From NCBI RefSeq assembly GCF_000002425.4, contig NC_037253.1, forward strand, positions 6,482,178 through 6,546,177: a stretch of DNA of 64,000 nt, written 5' to 3'. The position numbers were made by a program, and so were the translations under genes. This document shows, piece by piece, positions 23,440 to 32,819 of the stretch (the first letter of the stretch is position 1; every line of letters starts with the position of its first letter). The DNA is from Physcomitrium patens. Its lineage: Eukaryota > Streptophyta > Bryopsida > Funariales > Funariaceae. The notes beneath the pieces were generated by a model, which worked only from the letters and a program-made list of their open reading frames with translations, was not told the origin of the DNA and did no database searches.

Positions 23440-23913
23440 ATTCTATAGGGGTGTTTTTTAGAAATCTATAAAATTACTTCTTGGCTCTAAAGGCATCTAT
23501 CTTAATTATTATTTGTGTCTCACATGGATAGGTTTCACAATAGTTAATTGTACAACTTTACTTCTATTCTAACTATGAATCCTAGTATAATATGAACTAT
23601 CATTTAAGATTCTAATTTCCATTCTAGAAGTTTTAATATAAGGCTGATCAAGTATTATTGAATATATAGTAGAGTTTTACACAAAGAAATTTTGTTCTAC
23701 TTCTACATCTCCAATCTTAATCTTTATAGTTGGACAAGTTCCATATAAATCACCTTGTTGGTCGTTTGCAGCTCTAATTATCCAACCATGATTGATATCA
23801 ACTAGCCACTTGTTCTTCTCATATATTTGCCTTGACATGATGATTTCAGATCCATGATCAACTAAGGCCAAAATTAGATCTTTAGAGTCCTCCAACCTCA
23901 CATATGTCTCCAT
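23440..23913 (-). pseudogene. F- aspartic protease
   Basis: The open stretch 23913-23677 has 'YVRLEDSKDLILALVDHGSE', followed by 'IIMSRQIYEKNKWLVDINHG', 'IRAANDQQGDLYGTCP' and 'IGDVEVEQNFFV'. By position the retropepsin active site is A-L-V-D-H-G-S, with His where Thr or Ser is the rule. The same D-H occurs in A1 (57450-57470, 'ALIDH') and N-H in A2, so it is ancestral to the family. The frame begins right at the solo LTR (23914), which interrupts it. Confidence 0.75.
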
Positions 23914-25161
23914 TGTCGTATTGTAATTACTTATAGTATATAAAAATTAATTAAGATATATAATATGTTCATAAGTCTTAATGTAGATTAGAGTGGTTAG
24001 TAAATAAATTTAAAGAGAATTGATATAAAGAAATTTATTTGGAGATTTATCTATTTTGATTATAGTGTTTATATTATGTAGGATTTAGATATTTAGTATA
24101 TAGCTTAAGAGAAGGTTGAGGCCTAAAGAAGAAAATCTTAACTAATATGAGGTTTATTGGAAGGAATGAAAAGAAGATATGGTTGGATGAAGGCAAAGAA
24201 TGGGAAACTTCATTCCTATTGGTCGAAGGCCATGCCCAATGGGCTTCAAGGAGGCTGCCCTAGGCCTTAGTAGGGATTAGGATTTCTCTTTCGAATTCAT
24301 TCGAGCTTTGGAGGCTAGATTCAGCAAGTTTAAGATTTTGGGTATAATTTAGGTGAAGAATTTGTATGATTTCGAGTTTTTGTGAAGGAGATATAGGTGT
24401 TCAAAGTTAAGGTGTCAAATTTGTACCTACTGTCACTCTTTGAAGCATAACATATGCATATAGAGAGCAATAAAAGATCAGCAATTGGAGTTGGAGAAGA
24501 AACTTTCTTGGCTACACTTTACATATACTGTTTTATGAATTTCAAGTTTAGAAGAAGGAGTTATAGACATTTGAAGATAGCACATGTAATTCAAAGGCAG
24601 TAAGTAAATCATTTTGTTGATAGTAATGGTTGGAGCCATATCTTGAGTTCATGGACGAATTTTTGGCTCAAAAATTCCATAAGTGTGTGTTATTAAGTTC
24701 AAAAGCTATAGATCAATGTTTTATGGTATTTAAGTACTTATTTTGTGAAATATGAAGAAATTAGCACATGGGTGTATGTAAGCTAGGGTTTAAAGCTACT
24801 GTTAGGATTTTGATGATATCTCAAGTTTTGTAATGAATTTATAATTGAATTTTTTTGTAAAAGTTTTTGAAAGTATATCAGTACTTTATGTAAAATTTAG
24901 GATTTTTTGGACAATCCAATCGCAAGATATGAGCTATTGAAGTTTGGAAAACATCTCTTATAAGGATATATAAGGTTTTAAGATTTTTATCATACATTTG
25001 GGTGTTTTTTTGATACTTGGGCTTGTATTTTGATATAATTTCCCAAAAAAAGAAAAAATTATATATATAAACTTGATATTTTATATCTTAGACTTAATTA
25101 AGTATTTAGTGGCAGGTAGAAGTCTAGCGCTTTCTTGAGGCAAACTCTTTCTATCTCGACA
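23914..25161 (+). mobile_element. solo F/A-type LTR in F- protease
   Basis: This 1248-bp LTR starts TGTCGTATTGTAATTAC and ends CTTTCTATCTCGACA. Its body is the reverse complement of the 7733-8983 and 50990-51815 LTRs. The flanks are CCAT (23910-23913) and CCGT (25162-25165), a 4-bp duplication with one G-to-A change. The F- coding sequence continues on both sides. No internal coding region is left, so it is a product of LTR-LTR recombination. Confidence 0.85.
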
Positions 25162-25699
25162 CCGTAATAGGTCTAGTTCAATAAAGAACTGAATAGCTAC
25201 TACTTTCCATTCTATTATTATCATATTTAGAGTAAGTATTTACACATGCCTCTTATACATTTTTCTTTGTTTCTATAAATCTCAAAGATGTGTATTCTAT
25301 TTAATATTCTTTTATAATCCCAACATGTTTAAATAAAGCTTCATTCTTCATATTAGCTTTACTTCTAATTTTTGGTATTATAAATTATACAAATACATGT
25401 CCTATCTCTTCTTCTTCATCCATAGTTATTTATATATTTAATGCCTCTACCATAATAACTTCAGCTGCCACTTGTCTTTTCCTCTTTATCATGTTAATGA
25501 TCGACTCATGAAAATCTTATATGATTATACCAAGAGCCTCTTTTATAGTAAATTTAATTTTTGTATCCAAGAACTTCTCCTCTAAAACACTCTTCATATT
25601 TGTAGATGACTCAATGTTAGATTGAAGCTTGCAAGCAAGATTCTTATCTTTAGATTTTCTTAAGTCAACTTTTTCCTTCTCGTGTTCTTCTTCCACCAC
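25162..25699 (-). pseudogene. F- gag-pol linker fragment
   Basis: The minus strand at 25699-25517 reads 'EKVDLRKSKDKNLACKLQ', 'IESSTNMKSVLEEKFLDTKIKFTIKEALGI'. This is the same block as 6440-6620 in A2 and 57010-57200 in A1, which lies between gag and the protease. It abuts the truncated LTR of D+ at about 25697, so D+ insertion or a deletion removed the sequence between this piece and the gag at 50455. Confidence 0.65.
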
Positions 25700-25926
25700 G
25701 TAGCTCTTAGTTAGATAGTATATATGGAGGCAAGAGTGAAGCCTTCTTCACTCTTATCAATTCTCTTTTAATCCTTAGTCTTATTTCAAGACTTTCTAGT
25801 CTTCTTGTTTTTGGCAATAGCCATTCTAATTAATATTATATCATCTTTTGAGTGACTTTCTACTTCTCTTCAGTGATAGAAGAGTGTATTGAAGATTCTC
25901 TTTCTTCGAGATTCATGTCCTTGAGA
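25697..25926 (+). repeat. D+ 5' LTR, 3' part only
   Basis: It starts at CCACGTAGCTCTTAG and ends GTCCTTGAGA (a decayed GTCCTTGACA). It corresponds to 49010-49239 of the 3' LTR. The TATA box TATATATGG is at 25719-25727. Thirty bases after the first T of that box comes CACTCTTATCAA (25749-25760), the predicted transcript start, with one G-to-A change from the intact copies. Confidence 0.8.
25719..25727 (+). promoter_or_regulatory. TATA box of the D LTR
   Basis: TATATATGG lies 30 bp upstream of CACTCTT. The same pair, with the same 30-bp spacing, is at 49033 and 49063 in the 3' LTR. The box is conserved in every D LTR of the window. Confidence 0.65.
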
Positions 25927-25940
25927 GTTTGACAAGAGTG
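25927..25940 (+). promoter_or_regulatory. putative self-priming primer-binding site of D+
   Basis: GTTTGACAAGAGTG begins at the first base after the LTR. Its reverse complement, CACTCTTGTCAAAC, matches 12 consecutive bases (CACTCTTGTCAA) of the predicted transcript 5' end in the LTR R region. No tRNA-like TGG start is present. This is the arrangement of Tf1-type elements, whose first transcript bases serve as primer. The same 14 bases adjoin the D-2 LTR (47980-47993). Confidence 0.7.
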
Positions 25941-26141
25941 ATAACATATTGTTTCTGTCTTGTTTTAGAAGTGTGTGGATTATCCCACTTCTATTGTTGT
26001 GTTTTGAAGGTTGCAAACTATCCACCTTTAAACAAAAAATCTTATTTTTTAATAGTGATCTTTTTTTTAAAGAGAGTGAATTATCTCTCTTTGTGGGATT
26101 TTTTTTTAGAGGTTGTAGATTATCCTGCTTTAATTTAACTT

Positions 26142-27215
26142 TTGAATTTGTTTGAGTTATCTATAAAAGGAAAGATTATGGATGCTACTCTCAACAAAAG
26201 TGAAAATAGATTTACAACTATGGCAGATCTTCATGAGCTTGTCAACACTCTAAGAGTGGAAATCTTACATATTTCCAATTTGAATCATAGAAGTACTATG
26301 CCTATGCCTATAGAAGAAGTTCAGAGTCTTTGGTAACAAGTTGTGCAATTGAAAGAAGCAAGTAGATCAATGTTACAACCAAATCCAAGGAGTTTTGCTT
26401 CTATAAGTATGACATGGACAAGGATTAGTATGCCCGAGAAGTTTGATGAAATAAGATCAAAATTTTGAGGATTTTTGTGACAAGTCAAGCTTTATCTAAG
26501 GTTACACCTTTTCCAATATTTTGATGGATTTACCCAAGTCGGATTTATAGGTGCACTACTATGAGGAAGTGCTCTCTCTAGGTTTACACCTTTAATGGAA
26601 AAAGATTCACGACTCCTTTACAATTTGAATTCATTCTTAGAAGTGTTTACGGCTACATTTGGAGAAAGTAATCAAGAACGAGTAACAAAGACCAAGCTTT
26701 TATCCTTACAACAAGGATCACAATCAACCCCTACATATGCTACAAAATTCCGAAATCTTGCTTGCGACATGGACTGGAACGACAAAGCACTTATCAATCA
26801 ATTTTGATATGGATTGAAGGATAGCATCAAAGATTTATTATTGATAATGCTGAAAGTAGAATCTTTGAAGTAATTTATTACTCAAGCCATTCCATGCGAC
26901 AATTATTTATTTGAAAGGCGTCAAGAACAAAGATTTGATTGGAGAGGAATAAGTCAAGTAATGACGGCAGCTCTCAAGTATTCTGAAACGTATTTGTCAA
27001 AGCTGGAACCAATGCAAATTGATATGATACGTTTTAAACCTCTCATGAAGCAGGAAAAGACTTGACGTCACCAAAAAGAGTTGTGTTTATATTATAGAGA
27101 AGCTAAGTACATTGCTCAATATTATCCAAAGAAGCAACACAATTACAAAATGAGGAGCACAATTACCGAAGAAGATAATGTGTCAGAAAATGAGTTTCTC
27201 CAGCTACAATAGGGA
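26142..27215 (+). pseudogene. D+ gag
   Basis: The frame starts ATG at 26142 with 'MNLFELSIKGKIMDATL', then 'ENRFTTMADLHELVNTLRVE' and 'ISMPEKFDEIRSKF' up to the stop near 26466. The capsid-like part at 26595-26807 has 'YNLNSFLEVFTATFGESNQE' and 'TPTYATKFRNLACDMDWNDK'. A zinc knuckle follows at 27085-27135 ('LYYREAKYIAQYYPKK'), its Cys and His residues mostly changed to Tyr. The order and start agree with D-2 gag, whose ATG (47779) has the same 'MN.FELS' beginning. Internal stops occur at 26335, 26467 and 26805. Confidence 0.8.
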
Positions 27216-27840
27216 CCGTGCAGTTGGAATCATGTACAACAACTAGTAAAGGTCCTATCCTCCTCTGAGACCCCTCACCTTATTTTATAATAGAAGTGTA
27301 TTTAGGACGTAATAATCACAAAGTCTTTGCCATGTTAGATTCAAGAGCCTCAGCTAATTTTATAGATGAAGATTTTGCCAAAAATCAAAAAATACCTTTA
27401 GTGAAGAAAGTTAAATCTGTACATGTAGAAGTCATAGATGGTCATTCATTGTCTTTTAAAAATGTTACCCATGAAACTATTCTTTTAGATATAGCAATCA
27501 AAGATCATAACAACATAGTACTATTTAATGTAATAAAATCTCTTTCTAATCTGATTATTTTAGGATTATCATGGCTACAAAAATATAACCTTCAAATAGA
27601 TTAGATTTCTCGTAACCTTAACTTTTTTGATAGTATAATTTAAGATTACATTAGCAAAGTAGAATTACGTAAGTCAAGTATGTCCAAACTTTTCCTAATA
27701 GGTGCAAAACCTTTCATGCATGCTCCAAAGGAAGGATCATCTTTTGTTATATATGCTACACCCATTTCTAATGGTGAAACAATATCGAGTGGTATTCCTA
27801 AGTAATATTAAGAATTCTAAGACGTTTTTTAAAAGAAAAA
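27216..27840 (+). pseudogene. D+ aspartic protease
   Basis: The open stretch 27296-27604 has 'HKVFAMLDSRASANFIDEDF', with a retropepsin triplet D-S-R (D-S-G with G to R), then 'NLIILGLSWLQKYN', the C-terminal 'LG..WL' signature. It lies between the zinc knuckle and RT, as in other Ty3/gypsy elements. The stop at 27602 is a TGG-to-TAG change in 'QIDW'. The stretch to 27840 aligns with the D-2 protease-RT linker. Confidence 0.75.
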
Positions 27841-28606
27841 TGTAGATATTCTTCCCGAGCATCGATCTTATGATTGTTCAATTGATCTGCAAGAAAGAGC
27901 TCAACCACCATTCGGACCAATCTATAGCTTATCGTAGAATGAGTTGGCTACATTAAAAGATTACATTGATGAGAATTTTGTAAAGAACTTCATACGCCAT
28001 TCTAAATCTCTTACCGGGGCTCCTATCTTATTTGTGAAGAAGAAAGATAGATCTCTACAAATGTGTGTAGATTATCGAGGACTCAATAAGATCACCATCA
28101 AAAATAGGTATCCTTTGCCTTTGATTTCAAGACTGCTTGACCAACTCAATCAAGCAAAGATCTATATCAAAATAGATCTACGAGGAGCATATAATTTAGT
28201 TCATATCAAAGAAAGAGATAAATAGAAGATTGTTTTTTGAACTAAGTATGGACATTTTGAATATAATGTCATACCTTTTGGACTCATGAATGTATCGATC
28301 ACTTTTCAACATCTTATGAATGATGTTTTTCGTAAGTTTTTAGATGATTTTGTTGTTTGCTATTTAGACGACATTCTAATCTACTCTAAGAACACAGAAA
28401 AACATGAGCTTCATGTTCATCACGTCTTATAGAAACTTAGAGATGCAAGATTATATGCCAAGTTGGAAAAGTATATATTCTATACTACTTAAGTTGACTT
28501 TTTAGGATACATCATTTCTAACGAAGGCCTTATGATGGATCTCAAGAAGGTTCAAACTATCATAGATTAAAAGATTCCAAGAACAGTACAAGATGTGTAA
28601 TGCTTT
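27841..28606 (+). pseudogene. D+ reverse transcriptase
   Basis: 'VDILPEHRSYDCSIDLQE' (27843 on) leads into '[20 protein letters not shown]' and '[20 protein letters not shown]' (28030-28165), '[14 protein letters not shown]', 'TKYGHFEYNVIPFGLMN' and the catalytic Y-L-D-D at 28360-28375. 'VDFLGYIISNEGLMMD' follows. The 'YGHFEY.VMPFGL.NAPATFQ' style is that of the Tf1/sushi and Tcn1-like chromoviruses. Stops (TAG, TGA) sit at Gln, Trp and Arg codons. One main frame can be followed through the stops. Confidence 0.85.
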
Positions 28607-29200
28607 TTGGACTTAGTTAATTACTATGAAATCTTCATTAAGAATTTTTTTCAAGTTATAGCTCCACTTACACGTTTGACTTATAAAGGCAAACTTGAGT
28701 GGAATAAAGAAGCAAAAGAATCATTTGTTGTTTTAAAGAAGGAATTTATTTTTGCACCAATCTTATATTGCATTGACTTTTCCAAGGCATTTTTTATGGA
28801 AACAAACACATCAGATTTTGCTATAGGTGTCGTGTTGTCACAAATGGGAACAAATGACAAATTCCACCCAATAGGTTTCCATTTGAGGAAATTTTCAGTA
28901 ACCAAGATTAATTATAAGATCCATGACAAAGAGCTCCTTGCAATCGTAGATTCATTTCAAAAATAACGTCATTATCTAGAATGTACCTCAAGTCCAATTA
29001 CCATATATACAGATCATAAGAACCTCAAGTACTTCATGTTAGCATGTATCTTGAATCGTCATCAAGCCCGTTAGAGCATGTCTTTATCTAGATTCAATTT
29101 CAAGTTTACTTATCGACTCGAAAAATAACAAGGTCTATAAGATGCTCTTTTTAGATGTTCTTATCTTTTACCAAAAGAATGAGATGCATCTTTTGATCAA
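28607..29200 (+). pseudogene. D+ RNase H
   Basis: 'MDLVNYYEIFIKNFFQVIAP' (connection domain) runs into 'FFMETNTSDFAIGVVLSQMG', with the first Asp (canonical D.S...G) in 'TNTSDFAIG', 'KINYKIHDKELLAIVDSFQK' with the conserved Glu, then 'IYTDHKNLKYFM' and the 'LS' end near 29160. The open stretch 28607-28966 is the longest in the D+ pol. The domain degrades RNA in the RNA-DNA hybrid and, in a self-primed element, would also release the primer. Confidence 0.8.
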
Positions 29201-29215
29201 CAAAGATCAATTCTC

Positions 29216-30277
29216 TTGAAGCCCGAGCATTTTCATCTTCGAGCTATAAAATCAACATTGATTGTTGATTTAACATTTGTGAAGCAAATTCAATCAAGCA
29301 TGTCCTCTGATTCTCTTATTCAGGATAGCAGGAATACTTCTTTTAAGCTTCATGATACTTCTAAGTTTAAATTCAAAAATAATCTATTATATTTTGAAGG
29401 ACACCTATATGTTCCAGAAGGTCAAGCTCGATTACGTGTTCTTCAAGCTCGTCATGACTTTCCAGCAATAAGATATTTTGGATATAAGAAAACTTTGGAA
29501 CTAATATCTAGGAATTTTTGGTGGCCGCAAATGTAGAAGGCAATCAAAGATTTTGTACAATCTTGTGATGTTTGCTCAAGATCAAAAATTCCTCGTCATT
29601 GATCTTATGGACTTCTTCAGCCGTTACCCATTCCAGAACAACCATGGTCTTCTGTTTCTATGGATTTCATCACGGATCTTCTAATCTTAGGTTCTTATGG
29701 CTCTATATTCGTGATAGTAGATCGTTTTATCAAGATGACATATTTTGTACTATGTACAAAATCTATCACAGGTGAAAAAATACCTAAGCTTTTCAATGAC
29801 AATATCTATTGCCATTAAAGATTGCCAAAGGATATTATATTAGATAAAGGGACGTAATTTATATTGAGATTCTAGAGAATCCTATTCAAGATTCTAAAGG
29901 TAGATATAAAGCTTTCTTCAGCTTTTCATCTTCAAATTGATGGACAAATAGAACAAGTAAATGAAGTTTTGGAGTAGTATTTGAGATGTACCATCAACTA
30001 TCATCAAAATGATTGGACAATTCTTTTATGATTGGCAGAGTTTGCATATAATAATTCAATATATTCTTCTACTCAACAAACATCTTTCTATGCCAATTAT
30101 GGTAATCATCTATGACTTGATACTTTTAACTTTTCAAAAGTTGATAATCTTATGGCGAAAGATTTAGCAAATTGCTTGTCATAGCTACATACAATAATGA
30201 AGATAAAATTAAAGGAAGCTCAGGAATGACAAAAGATTAATACAGATGCCTATCACAAGGAACAACCATAATATAAT
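29216..30277 (+). pseudogene. D+ integrase (zinc region and core)
   Basis: 'LRVLQARHDFPAIRYFGYKK' (HHCC region; second His lost), 'FWWPQM' and 'SCDVCSRSK' (C-X2-C intact at about 29565-29580). The core follows: '[10 protein letters not shown]' (29658 on, first Asp) and '[17 protein letters not shown]' with a decayed D-D-E order. 'DGQIEQVNEVLE' (29940-29975) marks the Glu region. The frame runs on to 30277 with stops at Arg, Gln and Trp codons. Confidence 0.8.
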
Positions 30278-30708
30278 ATGGATGATAAGATATTGTTACT
30301 TTGTCGTAATATCAAGACTACTCGTCCTTGTGATAAATTAGATTATCGTAGGCTAGGACCTTTTTTTATTTGTGAAAAAATCAATCCTATTGACTATCGA
30401 ATACATCTACTGGAATCTATGGAGATCCACCTTATATTTCATGTATCTATTCTGGAGCCATATAAGATAGTAAATAACTTGGAAAGAAGACAAATGCCAC
30501 CTCCTTCTATAGAAATGGATCATAACTAAGAGTTTGAAGTGGAAGAAGTCTTAGACTCAAGGTGGTGCCGAAACAAGTTGGAATATCATATTCATTGGCA
30601 CGGATATGATATTAGTGAATGCACATGGGAGCCATCAAAAAATCTTACAAATACAGCAAAGAAAGTTGAAGTCTTTTATCAACGACATCCATCAAAACCA
30701 AGATGAAG
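30278..30708 (+). pseudogene. D+ integrase C-terminus with chromodomain
   Basis: 'MDDKILLLCRNIKTTRPCDK' (the GPY/F-type module 'LDYRRLGPFFI') is followed by 'DYRIHLLESMEIHLIFHVSI' and, after a stop, by a chromodomain at 30530-30690: 'EVEEVLDSRW', 'EYHIHWHGYDISECTWEPS' and 'LTNTAKKVEVFYQRH'. The aromatic cage and 'TWEP' motif are intact here. Chromodomains direct integration to modified chromatin. Pol ends at 'PSKPR' and a stop at about 30705. Confidence 0.85.
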
Positions 30709-31126
30709 AATAGTAAACCTTTGATATAAAAGAAACAAGACCAAAAAAAAATAACATTCTACTTTCTATCTTTGATTATAGCTTCTGTGTATTTGTGATG
30801 AGATGAAGCACCAACAACTAGCAGATTCAATTCAAGAGCTTTCATTTGCAAACTTATCGAACGAGATATTATAATTGTCACAACCTTCAAGATGATGGAA
30901 TTAAGATGAAAATCCTCAAGAACGACATATCCTTCCTCGAATAGATGGCAAGATACAACATGTTTGGTATTTCGACCTTAGAAGATACTCCCAATGTTTA
31001 GTGATTTTATTAGAAGTAGGAACAACTCCTAACAGTGTTTTAAATGTTTTATTTGAAAGAAGTTATGAGGGCCTCAACAATGACCAAATAATAGGGTGGT
31101 CTTTTCGCCCTAATATGACATACTAT

Positions 31127-31678
31127 TATTAAGGACATGAACTCCAAAGAAAAATAATTTCAATACACTCTTGTATCACTCAAAAATACTTAGAAATCAC
31201 TCAAAGGTGATAATATATTGAACTAGAATGGCTATTGCCAAAGACTAGAAAACATGACAACTCTTGAAACTAGACTGGAAATAGGAAAGGAGTTGAGAAG
31301 AGAGAAGAAGGCTTCCTTCTTGTCTTTATATATACTATCTAACTAGGGGCTACGTGGCGATGTTCTATAGGACCTCCAATATGTGTTGACTTTGTAGGAC
31401 ACTTGCCTTGACTTATAAGGCAAATTTTTCTACGTATGGGCCACATAGTTAGCTTGGTCTTCAAGCTAACAACATATGTAGTACATGGCCAACTTGTTGA
31501 TGACGTTTCTAATCCAAAAAGTTAATTAAAGACACCTATGAAGTCAAAGCAGCATCTATGAAGCTTCTAGGAAGCTTTCATATCAAATACTATAGAATTA
31601 ATTTATTTTTATCTATTTTTACTTACTTCTACTTATTTATATATGTAATTATTAGCTTATATGAATATATCCATGACA
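31127..31678 (-). repeat. D-2 3' LTR
   Basis: This is a 552-bp LTR, the same length as its partner at 47994-48545. On the minus strand it starts TGTCATGGATATATTC and ends GTCCTTAATA (decayed GTCCTTGACA). The polypurine tract AGAAAGAGGATAA precedes it (31679-31691). Confidence 0.9.
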
Positions 31679-31691
31679 TTATCCTCTTTCT
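31679..31691 (-). promoter_or_regulatory. polypurine tract of D-2
   Basis: Minus-strand AGAAAGAGGATAA lies directly before the 3' LTR start TGTCATGG. D+ has GAAGGGAGGACAA in the same place (48678-48690). Confidence 0.6.
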
Positions 31692-31718
31692 AGGGACGAG
31701 TTCTACGAGGAGCGGTCA

Positions 31719-32143
31719 TCATATGTTGACGAAATCTATGATGTGACAAATTGTATTCGCTACATAATCTGATCTTTGTTCTCTTTGAAGATGATTGATA
31801 GGGCCTCTCAACCATCGGTAGTGTTCGATACTAGGGCGGGAAGACCACCTAGTTATTTGGTCATTGTTGAAGCCTTCATAACTTCCTTCGAATAAAACAT
31901 TTGAAACACCATCAGGAGTTGTTCCTACCTCTAGTAAAATCACCAAACATTGGGAGTCCCTTCCAAGGTTGTGATATCAAACGTGTTGTATCTTGCCATC
32001 TATTCAAAAAAAAAAATATGTCGTTGTTGAAGATCTTCATCTTGATTACGTCGTCTTGAAGGTTGTGACAATCGTAATTTCTCATCCGACAGCTCAGCAA
32101 ATGAAGGCTCTTGAGTCAAATGTGCTGGTTGTTGGTTCTCCAT
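31719..32143 (-). pseudogene. D-2 conserved 3' ORF
   Basis: The ATG at 32143 opens 'MENQQPAHLTQEPSFAELSD', 'KLRLSQPSRRRNQDEDLQQRH'. A T-run of 11 near 32010 adds 2 bases relative to D+ and D-1 and shifts the frame. The rest, 31946-31719, reads 'LVILLEVGTTPDGVSNVLFE', 'YEGFNNDQITRW', 'EHYRWLRGPINHLQRE' and 'CHIIDFVNI', stop. Of all copies this keeps the most residues. It starts about 100 bp after the pol stop. Function unknown; the middle and C-terminal parts are the most conserved between copies. Confidence 0.65.
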
Positions 32144-32239
32144 CTCTTTAGCGTTACAACTACAAAGAAGCTACATACAAGGATAGAAAGTAGAATGTTA
32201 TCTTGTTTGGATCTTGTTTCTTTTATAAAGAAGATTTTT

Positions 32240-32814
32240 ATCCTCGTTTTGATAGACATCATCGATGAAAAGCCTCTATCGCCTTTGCTGCATTTATAAG
32301 TTTCTTTATTGGCTTCTATGTACGTTCACTAATATCATATCCGTGCCAATGGATAAGATATTCTAATTTATTTCGACGCTGCCTTGAATCTAAGACTTCT
32401 TTTACTTCAAACTCTTTATTATTGTCCACTTCTATAGGAGGAAGTAGAGCTTGTCTTCTTCTTGGTATGTCCACTGTCTTGTATGGTTCAAGAAGAGACA
32501 CATGGAATACTAGATGGATTTTTATTGACTCCGATAGATGTAAACGATATGCAACTGGATTGATTTGTGCAGAAATAGAAAATAGTTCAAGCCTTCATTG
32601 TTGCATGTAACTTTGACAATCAATTTGCCATATCTTCTACTGCAAGATTATCAACTTTTGAGAAATCAAACATGTCAAGTCGTGGATGATAACCATAATT
32701 GGCAAAAAAAGGTGTTTGTTACATAAAAGAATGCACTGTATTATTATAAGTAAATTGTGCCAATGGCAGAAGAGTTATCTAATCATCTTATTAATATTTG
32801 ATGGTACATCTTAA
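32240..32814 (-). pseudogene. D-2 integrase C-terminus and chromodomain
   Basis: Minus strand: 'SLLEPYKTVDIPRRRQALLP' (32501 on), 'EFEVKEVLDSRQRRNKLEYL', 'IHWHGYDISERT' and then a stop at the Trp of 'TWEP', with 'NAAKAIEAFHR' after it. This is the GPY/F-linker and chromodomain as in D+. Upstream it is cut at 32815-32819 by element C, and the rest of the integrase lies at 43959-44780. Confidence 0.8.
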
Positions 32815-32819
32815 ATATT

